Shown: positions 19,736-29,309, counted from the first letter of the stretch. The stretch: 64,000 nt of DNA from Thermodesulfobacteriota bacterium (GCA_025062045.1 JANXAF010000004.1:62001-126000); one strand, 5' to 3'. Notes: generated from the letters alone by a model not told the origin. Program-made: numbers and translations.

Positions 19736-20857
19736 TCACGAGTCGAGCTTTAGCTTGAAGCCTCTAGTCTTCTTTTCAGTTTCTTCTTTTGTGATCTGGG
19801 CCATCTTTATCTTAAGCCTCATGTCATTTGGGCTGTCTGCGTACGCAATGGCGTTATTTTGGTCGACCTTTCCTTGCATGTAAAGTTCGAATATGTGCTG
19901 GTCGAAAGTTTGCATCCCTTCATTTGTGGACTGAGCCATGGCCTCTTTGAGAAGTCCTATCTCACCCTTAAGGATCAAATCTTTTACTCTGGCTGAATCC
20001 AAGAGGATCTCAACGGCTGCAACCCTTTTTCCATCAACACCCGGGATTAACCTCTGGGATATTATCGCTCTAAGATTCAAAGACAACTGCATGTATATCT
20101 GGAGGTGCCTTTCTACTGGGAAAAAATTTATTATCCGTTCTATTGCCTGATTCGCGTTATTGGCATGGAGTGTTCCCATACAGAGATGGCCTGTCTCGGC
20201 AAAAGTAATGGCATGTTCCATCGTCTCTCTATCCCTGATCTCCCCGATAAGTATCACATCTGGTGCCTGTCTTAAAGTGTTCTTCAAAGCGTTGAAGAAA
20301 GAGTGTGTGTCGAATCCAACCTCCCTCTGGGTAATGACACTCATTTTGTGTTCGTGGACGAACTCTATTGGATCCTCTATGGTTACTATATGTCCCCTCT
20401 GATTTGAGTTTCTGTAGTCTATCATGGCTGCAAGGGTAGTAGATTTTCCGCTCCCTGTCCCTCCAACAACTAAGACAAGCCCCCTTTTGCTCATGGCGAT
20501 GTCTTTGAATATCTGAGGAAGCCCCAGTTCATCTATAGACTTTATCTGGGTCTTTATCTGTCTTATGACAAGCCCAACGTAAGATTTCTGTCTAAATACG
20601 TTTACCCTGAATCTGCCAAGTTCAGGATAGAAAAGGGCGAGATTCATTTCGAGCTCGTTTATAAACTCTTTTTTTTGTCTCTCATTCATTACTGAGAAGG
20701 CTATGCTTTCAGTCTCTTGAGGAGAAAGCGGTGGCTCATCGTAAGGATAGGTTTCACCCTCAATCCTGAACATAGGAGGAACTCCGACCGTTATGTATAT
20801 GTCGGAGGCATCCTTCTCAACCATATACCTAAGGTATTTTTTTAGATCCCTCTCCAT
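19736..20857 (-). CDS. Type IV pilus retraction ATPase, PilU-like
   Basis: Hexameric secretion ATPase (373 aa) with Walker A GGTGSGKST, Asp box and His box (EDPIEFVHEH, GEIRDRETMEHA, TGHLCMGTLHA). It follows pilT by 1 bp, as pilU does in many bacteria, and is the more divergent of the two with a longer C-terminus. Probable helper of PilT in twitching motility. Confidence 0.85.
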   Translation of the reverse strand: MERDLKKYLRYMVEKDASDIYITVGVPPMFRIEGETYPYDEPPLSPQETESIAFSVMNERQKKEFINELEMNLALFYPELGRFRVNVFRQKSYVGLVIRQIKTQIKSIDELGLPQIFKDIAMSKRGLVLVVGGTGSGKSTTLAAMIDYRNSNQRGHIVTIEDPIEFVHEHKMSVITQREVGFDTHSFFNALKNTLRQAPDVILIGEIRDRETMEHAITFAETGHLCMGTLHANNANQAIERIINFFPVERHLQIYMQLSLNLRAIISQRLIPGVDGKRVAAVEILLDSARVKDLILKGEIGLLKEAMAQSTNEGMQTFDQHIFELYMQGKVDQNNAIAYADSPNDMRLKIKMAQITKEETEKKTRGFKLKLDS

Positions 20858-20858
20858 C

Positions 20859-21890
20859 TTACCTCCCCTGTGGCAAATAAAAGGCTACCTCTTCTTTAGT
20901 GACGAGATTCTTGGCCAAAAGTTCTTGACAAGCTGCCTCCATCGTCTGCATCCCGATTGCCCTACTTGTCTGCATAATTGAAGGGATCTGGGCGATTTTT
21001 CCTTCCCTTATTAAGTTTCTCACCGCAGGTGTTCCAAGCATTATTTCAAAGGCTGCAACTCTCCCTTTACCATCCTTCCTCTTAAAAAGAACCTGCGAAA
21101 TGACAGCCTGAATCGATTCCGCAAACATTGCCCTGACTTGGGCCTGTTGAGCAGGGGGAAAAACGTCTATTATTCGATCTACGGTTTTCGGAGCTCCACT
21201 AGTATGTAAAGTTCCGAAAACTAGATGGCCAGTTTCTGCTGCGGTCAATGCCAATGAGATTGTCTCCAGATCCCTCATTTCTCCAACCAGTATTACGTCC
21301 GGATCTTCCCTTAAGGCGCTTCTTAGTGCATTGGCGAAGCTTTTCGTGTGGGGTCCTAGTTCGCGCTGGTTAACCAGGCAATTTTTAGATTTGTGTACAA
21401 ACTCTATGGGGTCCTCAATGGTAAGTATATGACCCTTTTCGTGGGTGTTTATATAGTCAATTATTGCAGCAAGGGTTGTCGATTTACCACTACCCGTTGG
21501 GCCAGTAACAAGTACCAGACCCTTTTCTAAACTCGCAATCTCCGCAAAGACTTTTGGCAAATTAAGTTCTTCAAAGGTCGGTATCTTCATAGGTATCGTT
21601 CGAAAAACCGCAGCATCGCCACGGAGCTGACGAAAAACGTTGACTCTAAATCTTGCTATATCTCCCAGTGCAAAAGAAAAATCGAGCTCGAAATTCTCTT
21701 CATAAATCTTTCTCTGCTGATCATTCATTATGTCGTAAATCATTCTGTGCACTTCGTCCTTGTCTAGAGGAGGCATCTCCAACTTTCTCATATCCCCGTG
21801 GATCCTTATCATTGGAGGTTCACCAGCCGACAAATGGAGATCGGAGCCTTGGTTTTCAACCATGAATAAAAGAAGTTCAGATATATCCAT
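20859..21890 (-). CDS. pilT: Type IV pilus twitching motility ATPase PilT
   Basis: Retraction motor of type IV pili, 343 aa. N-terminal PAS-like domain, then Walker A GPTGSGKST, Asp box EDPIEFVH, Walker B ILVGEMRD and His box ETGHLVFGTLHT. The AIRNLIRE-type motif that PilT needs for retraction is present as AVRNLIREGK. It overlaps scpB by 14 bp. The pilus structural genes are not in this window. Confidence 0.93.
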   Translation of the reverse strand: MDISELLLFMVENQGSDLHLSAGEPPMIRIHGDMRKLEMPPLDKDEVHRMIYDIMNDQQRKIYEENFELDFSFALGDIARFRVNVFRQLRGDAAVFRTIPMKIPTFEELNLPKVFAEIASLEKGLVLVTGPTGSGKSTTLAAIIDYINTHEKGHILTIEDPIEFVHKSKNCLVNQRELGPHTKSFANALRSALREDPDVILVGEMRDLETISLALTAAETGHLVFGTLHTSGAPKTVDRIIDVFPPAQQAQVRAMFAESIQAVISQVLFKRKDGKGRVAAFEIMLGTPAVRNLIREGKIAQIPSIMQTSRAIGMQTMEAACQELLAKNLVTKEEVAFYLPQGR

Positions 21891-22425
21891 CGTTACACCC
21901 CCTTATCGATCCTAACCCCAATTCTTCTGCTTCAGAGACACCGGGAAGGTCACTTAAGCTTTTTAGACCAAACGATTCTAAGAAAATCTCTGTGGTCTCA
22001 AAGACCGTTGAGGACAAAGCCTTATTTTTGCCCGAAACCCTAATAAACCCCTTTTCGAGGAGCCCTTTTAAGGCTCTCGATGAATCGACCCCCCTTAATC
22101 TATCTATCTCCTTCTTCGTTATAGGTTGCTTGTAAGCTACTATTGCAAGAGTTTCGAGCATAGATTTTGTAAGGATCGGTTCTCTTTTTTTCACAAACCT
22201 TTCGATATACGTTGCGTAAGTTTTTTTAGTCCTCATATGGTAGCCTGTTGCAACCTCAACGATCTCTATAGGTCTTCCATTCTCTTTGTACTCTTTTACT
22301 AGTTCATCCAAAGCCTGCTTTATATCTTGGGGATCAAATTCGGGAAGCCTCTTTGCAATTAATGAGAAAGAGATAGGTTTTGAACTCACAAAGAGTATTG
22401 CCTCTAATATCGTCTTTAGGTTCAA
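21877..22425 (-). CDS. scpB: Segregation and condensation protein ScpB
   Basis: Winged-helix kleisin partner of SMC-ScpA in chromosome condensation. 182 aa, with the conserved LETLAIVAYKQPITKKEI segment and RGVDS turn that define the family. It overlaps miaA by 4 bp (ATGA-type) and pilT by 14 bp. scpA is not adjacent here. Confidence 0.93.
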   Translation of the reverse strand: MNLKTILEAILFVSSKPISFSLIAKRLPEFDPQDIKQALDELVKEYKENGRPIEIVEVATGYHMRTKKTYATYIERFVKKREPILTKSMLETLAIVAYKQPITKKEIDRLRGVDSSRALKGLLEKGFIRVSGKNKALSSTVFETTEIFLESFGLKSLSDLPGVSEAEELGLGSIRGCNDGYI

Positions 22426-23360
22426 GTCTCAGACCCCAAAAAAAGCCGTACTTCTTCCTCTATCTTTCGGATCTCTTCTGGAAAGACAAACCATTTTAGA
22501 TACTTCTCTTTCGAAAACCAGGTAATCTGTCTTTTCGCATAATTTCGCGTCTTTTTCTTGATTATTCTTACCATATCCGTGTACGAAAGTTCACCCTTCA
22601 GGTACCGCAGGATGTCTGAATATCCTATGGCCCTCATCGGCTTTATATCCTCTGGAAAGTCCATCGAAAGTATGGACCTTACCTCTTCTATCCATCCATT
22701 GGCCAGCATCCTATCCACCCTTTCCGAAATCCGAAAGTAGAGTTCTTTTCTTTCACGGTGTAATCCAAGAAATAAAGCGTCGTATCTCAATTCTTTAAAA
22801 CCGTGAATTTTTTCCCATTCGGACATCTTTCTACCTGTCGTGTAATAGACTTCCAATGCCCTAACTATCCTTATTCTGTCCTTGGGGCTTATCTTTTTTG
22901 CGTACTCTGAATCTATCATTAGGAGTTTTTCATAGAGAGCGAAAGGATCTCGTAAATAATTTTCGCTCAGTCTCCTTCTCAGATCCTTGTCCTTTTTGGC
23001 CTCAAAAAGGCCAAAGAGTAAGGCTCTTATGTAGAGACCTGTTCCTCCAACTACAATTGGTATTTTTCCCCTACCTTTTATGTCCTCTATAGCAGAATCT
23101 GCCAATTCCACAAATCTTTTGGCGTCAAATTCTTCATCTGGCTCGACCACATCTACTAAGTGGTGGGGAACGGTTTTTCTTAAAGCCGGATCAGGTTTTG
23201 CCGTTCCTATATCGAAGTACTTATATACTTGTAAAGAGTCAGCATTTATGATTTCGCCACCGTACTTTTTGGCTAGATATATACCGAGATCAGACTTTCC
23301 AGAACAGGTTGGCCCGCCGATAACTATTATCTTTGGAAGGTTTGAAGGATTCCGCGACAT
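22422..23360 (-). CDS. miaA: tRNA dimethylallyltransferase MiaA
   Basis: Adds the isopentenyl group to A37 of tRNAs that read UNN codons. 312 aa from ATG 23360; a GTG at 23378 is possible but overlaps the -10 box. Motifs: P-loop GGPTCSGKS, the DSLQVYKYFDIGTAKP segment, GGTGLYIRALL, and the C-terminal KKKTRNYAKRQITWF. First gene of miaA-scpB-pilT-pilU. A TATTAT box lies 6 nt before the ATG with no ribosome site, hinting at a leaderless mRNA. Confidence 0.94.
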   Translation of the reverse strand: MSRNPSNLPKIIVIGGPTCSGKSDLGIYLAKKYGGEIINADSLQVYKYFDIGTAKPDPALRKTVPHHLVDVVEPDEEFDAKRFVELADSAIEDIKGRGKIPIVVGGTGLYIRALLFGLFEAKKDKDLRRRLSENYLRDPFALYEKLLMIDSEYAKKISPKDRIRIVRALEVYYTTGRKMSEWEKIHGFKELRYDALFLGLHRERKELYFRISERVDRMLANGWIEEVRSILSMDFPEDIKPMRAIGYSDILRYLKGELSYTDMVRIIKKKTRNYAKRQITWFSKEKYLKWFVFPEEIRKIEEEVRLFLGSET

Positions 23361-23375
23361 TGGAATATAATAATA
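23342..23375. promoter_or_regulatory. Overlapping divergent promoter of miaA and PBP1A
   Basis: Plus strand: TTGAAG (23342-23347), 18-bp spacer, TATAAT (23366-23371), then ATG 23383. Minus strand: TATTAT on the same AT-rich run (23372-23367), 6 nt from the miaA ATG; no good minus -35 is seen. The two -10 boxes overlap almost fully. Confidence 0.5.
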
Positions 23376-23382
23376 CACTCAA

Positions 23383-25218
23383 ATGTACTCGAGGCACCTG
23401 AAAATTGCAATAGTGCTACTGCTTATACCTGTCTTACTTGGGGTTGGATTCGCCTATTCCCTTGTGAACTATCTCGAGATTCCAGACGTAAAACAGCTAG
23501 AAAGCTTCCGTCCTAGATCTACGACCAGACTTTACTCCGACGACGGAACGCTTTTTGCAGAACTCTTCGTCGAAAAGAGGATACCAATCCCTTTAAGCGA
23601 AATGCCTAATCACCTGAAGTACGCCTTCATAGCAGCGGAAGATATTCGGTTTTACAAGCACTTTGGCATTGACATTAGAGGTATATTCCGGGCCCTCTAC
23701 AATAATCTTGTAAAAGGTAGGATTGTAGAGGGTGGCTCCACCATAACCCAACAGCTTGCCAGAAATCTCTACCTTACACCTGAGAAAACTTTAAAGAGAA
23801 AGATAGAAGAGGCACTTCTCGCAATCCAGATAGAGAGGACCTATTCGAAAGACGAGATACTGGCAATGTATTTGAACCTCATATATCTTGGTGAAGGTTG
23901 CTATGGAGTTGAAGCGGCAAGTTACGCCTATTTCGGAAAAAAGGCGAAAGATTTGACCCTTCCTGAGGCGGCAACTCTTGCGGCTCTAACAAAATCCCCA
24001 TCCAAGCTTTCGCCATTTAAAAACCCGGAAAGGATCTTGGCCAGACGGAACTACGTTTTAAAGAGAATGTACGAGGGTGGTTTCATAACAAAAGCGCAGT
24101 ATGAGCAAGCGTCAAAAACCCCTCTCAATGTGTCTCAGAGGAGGATGTATGAAAAGAAGACCGGTTACTTCGTAGAATACGTAAAAGACATCCTAGAGGA
24201 GCAACTCGAAAAGAAGGATCTAATATACACTGGTGGGATGAGCATACACACAACGATAAATCTTAAGATGACGGATTACGCTTACGAGGCTATCTCTAAA
24301 GGTTTGAACCTCTATAAGGCAAGACATCCGAATGCAAAGGAGCTTCCTGAAGTGGCCCTTTTGGCAGTGGAAGTAAAGACAGGTGATATAAAGGTCATGG
24401 TAGGCGGAAAGGATTTCGTCGTTTCACCATTCAATCGAGTCTACCAGGCCCGAAGACAACCCGGAAGTGCATTTAAACCTATCATTTACCTTGCGGCTCT
24501 TGAGAAAGGACTATCTCCCGATCATGTCCTTTTGGATGCACCTATCTCATATAAGGATTCCACAACTGGCAGAGTTTGGGCACCAAAGAATTACAAAGAC
24601 GAGTATCACGGATACGTATCAATGAGAAGGGCTCTCGAACTCTCCCTTAACACTGCTACCGTAAGACTATTGGAAAATGTAGGTCTGGATAGTGTTTTGG
24701 ATGTTGCAAAAAGACTCGGAATCAAAAGTGAGCTCGAAAGGAATCTCTCGTTAGCCTTAGGAACCTGTGACGTAACACCAATTGAGCTTGCTAAAGCTTA
24801 TCTAACCATAGCAAGACTCGGTTCGAAAATTGAACTTCGGGCAATAAAGGAGGTAAGAGACATACACGGTGAGATCATAATCCCAAACGAAGAGGACGAA
24901 GAAGAGAAGGTTGTTGAAGAGGATGTCGCAGGAGAACTGATATCGATGATGGAAGGGGTTATAAAGAATGGAACAGCAAAACTTGCAAGTCGACTACCCT
25001 ATAAGCTTGCGGGCAAAACCGGAACTACTGACGATTTCAGGGATGCCTGGTTCGTAGGTTTTTCCCCTGACCTTCTATGTCTTGTATGGGTAGGTTATGA
25101 CAGAGGAAAAAAGTTAGGCAGCGGAGAATCGGGAGCCCAGGCTGCCCTTCCTATTTGGGTTGAATTTATGTCTAAAGTTCTGCCAATGTACGAACGGAAA
25201 GAATTTGAAGGTCCGTAA
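23383..25218 (+). CDS. Penicillin-binding protein 1A (class A PBP)
   Basis: Bifunctional peptidoglycan synthase, 611 aa. One N-terminal membrane anchor (residues about 7-27); glycosyltransferase domain with EDIRFYKHFGID, GGSTITQQLARN and the RKIEEALLA segment; transpeptidase domain with the active-site Ser in PGSAFKP, the SLN motif (LSLNTA) and KTGTT. At 611 aa it is shorter than E. coli PBP1a and lacks its large inserts. Its stop overlaps the next start (TAATG). Confidence 0.94.
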   Translation: MYSRHLKIAIVLLLIPVLLGVGFAYSLVNYLEIPDVKQLESFRPRSTTRLYSDDGTLFAELFVEKRIPIPLSEMPNHLKYAFIAAEDIRFYKHFGIDIRGIFRALYNNLVKGRIVEGGSTITQQLARNLYLTPEKTLKRKIEEALLAIQIERTYSKDEILAMYLNLIYLGEGCYGVEAASYAYFGKKAKDLTLPEAATLAALTKSPSKLSPFKNPERILARRNYVLKRMYEGGFITKAQYEQASKTPLNVSQRRMYEKKTGYFVEYVKDILEEQLEKKDLIYTGGMSIHTTINLKMTDYAYEAISKGLNLYKARHPNAKELPEVALLAVEVKTGDIKVMVGGKDFVVSPFNRVYQARRQPGSAFKPIIYLAALEKGLSPDHVLLDAPISYKDSTTGRVWAPKNYKDEYHGYVSMRRALELSLNTATVRLLENVGLDSVLDVAKRLGIKSELERNLSLALGTCDVTPIELAKAYLTIARLGSKIELRAIKEVRDIHGEIIIPNEEDEEEKVVEEDVAGELISMMEGVIKNGTAKLASRLPYKLAGKTGTTDDFRDAWFVGFSPDLLCLVWVGYDRGKKLGSGESGAQAALPIWVEFMSKVLPMYERKEFEGP

Positions 25219-26039
25219 TGGCCCCACCGGTAGATCTCATAAAAACAGGGATCAGCGAAGAGATAGGTTACAGGGATAGTTACGAAGACGAATACGCTAT
25301 CTACAGGTTCTCAGATCTTTGCTTCTTCAGTGCGGAAATTTACGATGGACACGGCGGAAAAATGGCTGCTCAGGTAGCCTCAGAGATGCTCACTCCCTAT
25401 TTCATCCATCTCCTTAGGACAAGAAAAGAAGAAGATCCGATAAGTCTTATAGAGGAAGCGTATCTTGCCGTCGATTCTTACCTCGTTGAAAAAAAAGTAG
25501 CAAGCGGTACGACCGCCGCAATATTATACGTATGGGAAGACCGGTTTTATGCCTCCAATGCGGGAGATTCAAAAATAGTAATCGGGACAGAAAACGGCGT
25601 AGAAGTCTTAACTAGGGATCACAAGCCATACTTCCCAAAGGAGAAAGAGAGGATCGAAAAGATGGGAGGAAGGGTCATAACGTATGACATCCCAAGGGTT
25701 CAAGGGATTCTTGCCATTTCAAGGGCTTTAGGCGATCCTTATCTCAAACCTTACGTCATAGCCAATCCGAGGATCGTGGAAGGATACCTTTCTAAGGAGA
25801 ACGATTATGCTATTGTCGCATGCGACGGGGTATGGGACGTACTTGAACCTGAGGATGTGATAGATATAGCTCGCAGAAAAAAGGAAGCAGACGAAATAGC
25901 CCAAAGCATAGTCCAAAAGTCGCTAAACCTTGGATCGATGGATAATATCACTGTAGTTGTTGTGGATCTCAGGGATTATACCGATAAGTTAGAAAGGACG
26001 AAGATGAATATTTTACGGGTTTGGGAGAGGGAAGGATAA
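25218..26039 (+). CDS. PP2C-family serine/threonine protein phosphatase
   Basis: Metal-dependent phosphatase, 273 aa. The diagnostic motifs are YRDSYEDEY (metal Asp/Glu), YDGHGG, SGTTAAI, NAGDSKIV, ITRDHKP-like LTRDHKP, SRALGD and the late metal Asp in CDGVWD, so the metal site looks complete. The N-terminus is cytoplasmic with no signal. The start codon overlaps the PBP1A stop by one base, implying coupled translation. No Ser/Thr kinase is next to it. Its targets are unknown; a link to cell-wall synthesis is inferred from the pairing. Its end overlaps the convergent kinase gene by 27 bp. Confidence 0.9.
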   Translation: MAPPVDLIKTGISEEIGYRDSYEDEYAIYRFSDLCFFSAEIYDGHGGKMAAQVASEMLTPYFIHLLRTRKEEDPISLIEEAYLAVDSYLVEKKVASGTTAAILYVWEDRFYASNAGDSKIVIGTENGVEVLTRDHKPYFPKEKERIEKMGGRVITYDIPRVQGILAISRALGDPYLKPYVIANPRIVEGYLSKENDYAIVACDGVWDVLEPEDVIDIARRKKEADEIAQSIVQKSLNLGSMDNITVVVVDLRDYTDKLERTKMNILRVWEREG

Positions 26040-28217
26040 GGTGAAAGTCGTTCCTCCAGTATTCTTACATTCGCTAGGATGAGAGATGTAGCGACAGACA
26101 CTTGTATCTCCCGGACAGACATCCTTTTCCGTTGGGATATGGATACACCTTTCGCTCTTTACTGATATGTCGAAACCGTATTTCAGAGAGTATCTCTTTA
26201 TCATGAATAGTTCTAACCCTTTACCCCCAGCTCCGAAATCGTAAGGTCTTTTCGATCTATACAATTCTGTAGCCTCCGTGTGGAAGAGGCCATCGAATAT
26301 ATGGGCCAAATTCTCGCTTGTTATGCCAACGCCCGTGTCCTTTATGTGGATTAAGATATTTTCGTCATTTCTTTCTACTTCAACAGAGATCATACCGCCA
26401 TCTGGGGTATTTTCTATAGCGTTCTTTAAGATCCCTTCGAGAGTGGTTTGGAGGATCTTTTGATTTATTTTCAAACTCATACCTTCACCATTTTTCAAAA
26501 ACAGATCGACCTCTCTGTGTCCTATTTTTTCTTTCGTTGTCGTAATCAGCTTTTTAAGGAAAGGCCCAAGTTCCACGTCATGTACATCGTCGCTTTCGCC
26601 GATAATGACTTTACTTAGCCAATCTTTTATAGCATCCCAGTAAAATCTAATTGCCTGAGGTATCTCCCTCATCCTCTCAAGCCTTCTTAAAAAATCTTCC
26701 ATCTCTAGGGTAAGGGATACGCTCTGAAATTCTGTCTGGGATCTAAATATCTCGTCAGTTTCTCTTGATATCTCCAAAAGCCTTGTTACGTTTCTCTCCA
26801 TAGCTTCTACAATCTCCCTGAAGGTCTCAAATAAGCCCATCTCCTTCAGTCTCTTCTTCATTATCCTTATGTTCCCCAAAAGGACCGATGTTGGGGTTTT
26901 AAGTTCATGGGATATGTGGTCTATAGCCTTAGACTTGATCCTATTTAGTCTTTCCAGTTCGTCTTTGGACCTCCTTAGAGCTTCCTCGGCCTCTATCCGT
27001 TCCGTTATGTCTTCAAAAGCTATTATATGTTCTTTCGTTGCGAGCCGCACGGGAATGAAGTTGACTATCCTTTTTTCGTTATCCTTAGTTTGGACGGTAA
27101 AGATTCTAGGAAACTTCTGTCCGGTCTGTGTGTTTCTTACGTTTTCGATCCACCCCGAAATAACCATTTTCCTTGTCTCATGATCTGGGAAAAGTCTTCT
27201 CAAAAATGTTCTGCCATCTGGAACGTCTTTTATATCGTAGCCGAATATCTCTTTGAATTTCGGATTGACGTATTTGAAAACCCCATTCTCACTGATTAGT
27301 GCTATCCCGATGGGAGCATTCTCAAGAAGTGTGTTTAGCCTTTCCTTTTCCTCTCTTAACAATTTTTCAGATTCCTTTCTTTTCGTTATGTCCCTTAAAT
27401 AAAAGAGATGAGCTTGCCTACCTTTAAAACTTATACTCGCTACTGAGACCTCGATGTAAATGACTCTTCCCGTCTTTGTTATTCCTCTGAATTCGTAACC
27501 TTTAGGGAGAGAATCACCTTCCGCTATTTTGGTAGTTATACTTTCCACAACTTCGTGGTCTTCAGGGTAGACAACGGAGACTACGGGCCTTCCTATGATC
27601 TCTTCCGGACTTTCATACTCAAAGATCTTGACAAACCTTTTATTGACAAATAAAAAGGTAGAATCTGATACAATGGCTACACCGTCATTTGAGTTCTCTA
27701 TGGCTATCCGGTATCTTTCCTCACTTTCACGCAAAGCTTCCTCTGCGAGTTTTCTCTCCGTAACATCCTGCATTGTGCCTTCGTAGTAAAGGGTTTTACC
27801 ATTCTGGTCCTTTATAGCCCTCATATTGATAGATATCCATTGGATAGAACCATCCCGTTTACGCATTTTGACTTCGAAATTGTTCACCTTACCTTCTTTT
27901 TCGACAAGCTCTAAGAGTCTTTGCCTGTCTTTCGGATCAACGTAAAGATCACGGGCAAGATCCTTAATCTCCCTTATCATCTCTTCGGGAGAGGAAAATC
28001 CGTGGATCTTTGCAAAAGAGGGATTGGCGTTGAGTATTTTTCCATCCGGGGTTGTCTGAAAAATACCCTCTGTTGCGTTTTCGAATATATTTCTAAACTT
28101 TTTTTCTACCTCTTTAAGTTCAGCCTCTCTCTTTTTTAGTTCCAAAATGGAGTTTTCGAGCTCAGCTATTTTTTTCTTAAGTGATTCAATCTCCTGCGTG
28201 CTTTGTATCTCTCTCAT
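26013..28217 (-). CDS. Sensor histidine kinase with three PAS domains and a Cys-rich insert
   Basis: Soluble sensor kinase of 734 aa (from ATG 28217; TTG 28232 and GTG 28226 are less likely as they sit at the predicted transcription start). A coiled coil (residues about 5-40) is followed by PAS1 (about 42-160), PAS2 (165-285) and PAS3 (292-410), a HisKA box with His437 (ISHELKTP), and an ATPase domain with N box KNAIENTPDG, G1 DTGVGI and G2 GGKGLEL. Between the G2 box and the last strand is an insert with Cys691, 701, 708 and 717. No membrane segment is seen. It is divergent from the receiver-cyclase gene, the likely partner. Confidence 0.92.
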   Translation of the reverse strand: MREIQSTQEIESLKKKIAELENSILELKKREAELKEVEKKFRNIFENATEGIFQTTPDGKILNANPSFAKIHGFSSPEEMIREIKDLARDLYVDPKDRQRLLELVEKEGKVNNFEVKMRKRDGSIQWISINMRAIKDQNGKTLYYEGTMQDVTERKLAEEALRESEERYRIAIENSNDGVAIVSDSTFLFVNKRFVKIFEYESPEEIIGRPVVSVVYPEDHEVVESITTKIAEGDSLPKGYEFRGITKTGRVIYIEVSVASISFKGRQAHLFYLRDITKRKESEKLLREEKERLNTLLENAPIGIALISENGVFKYVNPKFKEIFGYDIKDVPDGRTFLRRLFPDHETRKMVISGWIENVRNTQTGQKFPRIFTVQTKDNEKRIVNFIPVRLATKEHIIAFEDITERIEAEEALRRSKDELERLNRIKSKAIDHISHELKTPTSVLLGNIRIMKKRLKEMGLFETFREIVEAMERNVTRLLEISRETDEIFRSQTEFQSVSLTLEMEDFLRRLERMREIPQAIRFYWDAIKDWLSKVIIGESDDVHDVELGPFLKKLITTTKEKIGHREVDLFLKNGEGMSLKINQKILQTTLEGILKNAIENTPDGGMISVEVERNDENILIHIKDTGVGITSENLAHIFDGLFHTEATELYRSKRPYDFGAGGKGLELFMIKRYSLKYGFDISVKSERCIHIPTEKDVCPGDTSVCRYISHPSECKNTGGTTFTLSFPLPNP

Positions 28218-28238
28218 GTTCGTCACCGTCAAGCTTTA

Positions 28239-28266
28239 ATTATAAGAAAGTTTTTTCCATTTTCAA
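28239..28266 (-). promoter_or_regulatory. Promoter of the PAS histidine kinase gene
   Basis: Minus strand TTGAAA (28266-28261), 16-bp spacer, perfect TATAAT (28244-28239). Start of transcription would be near 28232, 15 nt before ATG 28217. Confidence 0.6.
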
Positions 28267-28280
28267 ACTCGGTACCGAAC

Positions 28281-28309
28281 TTGTCATTTCGGTCCCATTG
28301 GGCTATTAT
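28281..28309 (+). promoter_or_regulatory. Promoter of the receiver-cyclase / rel pair
   Basis: TTGTCA (28281-28286), 17-bp spacer, TATTAT (28304-28309). The predicted leader before ATG 28326 is only about 10 nt and has no Shine-Dalgarno site. Confidence 0.6.
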
Positions 28310-28325
28310 TAATCCAAACTTCCCC

Positions 28326-29309
28326 ATGAGCTTCGGTATCCTTGTAATAGACGACGAAGATGGAATAAGAAGGATTCTAAAAAGGTTACTCGAGGAAGAC
28401 GGGCACCGGGTTTACACTGCCAAGACAGGTGAAGAGGGTATAGCCGTAGTAAGAGAGAATCTGGAAAGTATAGACGTTGTCATATGTGATCTCATAATGC
28501 CCGGACTCGATGGACTAAGGACAATAGAGGAAATTAACAAACTGAACCATGGAATTGCCAAGATAGTACTTACCGGATACGGAACAGTGGAGATGAGTAT
28601 AAGAGCAATAGAACTGGGGGTTGACGGGTTTATTACAAAACCTTTCGAGAATAGGTTTCTTAAGCTCAAGGTGAAGGAATGTTACATAAAAAGGAGGATA
28701 AAACAGTTCATACAGCCAGATATTCTAGAAAAGCTTATAAAACAGCCTGATCATCTATCTCCCAGACTCTCGCACGTAACGATTCTTTTTTCTGATGTTA
28801 GAGGTTTTAGTCAGTTGGCCCTTTCTATCCACCCTCTTGAACTGGCCCAGCTTATGAACAGGTACTACTTCGAGCCAATAAGCGAAATCATCACAAAATA
28901 CGGCGGGCTTTTAGACAAATACATCGGAGATAGCGTAATGGCTATCTTTGGCGCACCGATTGAATTGGACAGACACGAGGAAAGTGCCGTATTATGCGCA
29001 ATAGATATAGTTCGGAAGATGAGAGAAAATGGGGGTATCCTAAAAGTCGGCATTGGTATAAGCACTGGTTATGCCATAACAGGCATATTTGGTTCGGCGA
29101 AAAAAAGAGAATACACCGCCTTCGGAACACCCGTTAACATTGCTGCCAGATTACAAAAAATGGCAAGAGCATGGGAAATTCTCATAACCGAAGAAACTAA
29201 AGCAAAATTACGGTCTAATTTTCCTTTTGAAAAGGCTGGTACTATTTCCGTAAAGGAAGGTTCTGCCCCGACTGTTTTTTATAGATTCTTAGATAATGGT
29301 CAGGTTTAA
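28326..29309 (+). CDS. Response regulator with class III adenylate cyclase output
   Basis: 327 aa: a receiver domain with the acceptor Asp in VVICDLIMPG, then a class III nucleotide cyclase domain. Both metal Asp residues are present (FSDVRGF and YIGDSVMAIFG). The Lys of DKYIGD and the Thr of EYTAFG fit adenine specificity, and VNIAAR keeps the Asn/Arg pair that stabilises the transition state, so an active adenylate cyclase is predicted. The start is placed at the Met that opens the receiver. It overlaps the rel gene by 14 bp and is divergent from a PAS histidine kinase. Confidence 0.88.
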   Translation: MSFGILVIDDEDGIRRILKRLLEEDGHRVYTAKTGEEGIAVVRENLESIDVVICDLIMPGLDGLRTIEEINKLNHGIAKIVLTGYGTVEMSIRAIELGVDGFITKPFENRFLKLKVKECYIKRRIKQFIQPDILEKLIKQPDHLSPRLSHVTILFSDVRGFSQLALSIHPLELAQLMNRYYFEPISEIITKYGGLLDKYIGDSVMAIFGAPIELDRHEESAVLCAIDIVRKMRENGGILKVGIGISTGYAITGIFGSAKKREYTAFGTPVNIAARLQKMARAWEILITEETKAKLRSNFPFEKAGTISVKEGSAPTVFYRFLDNGQV

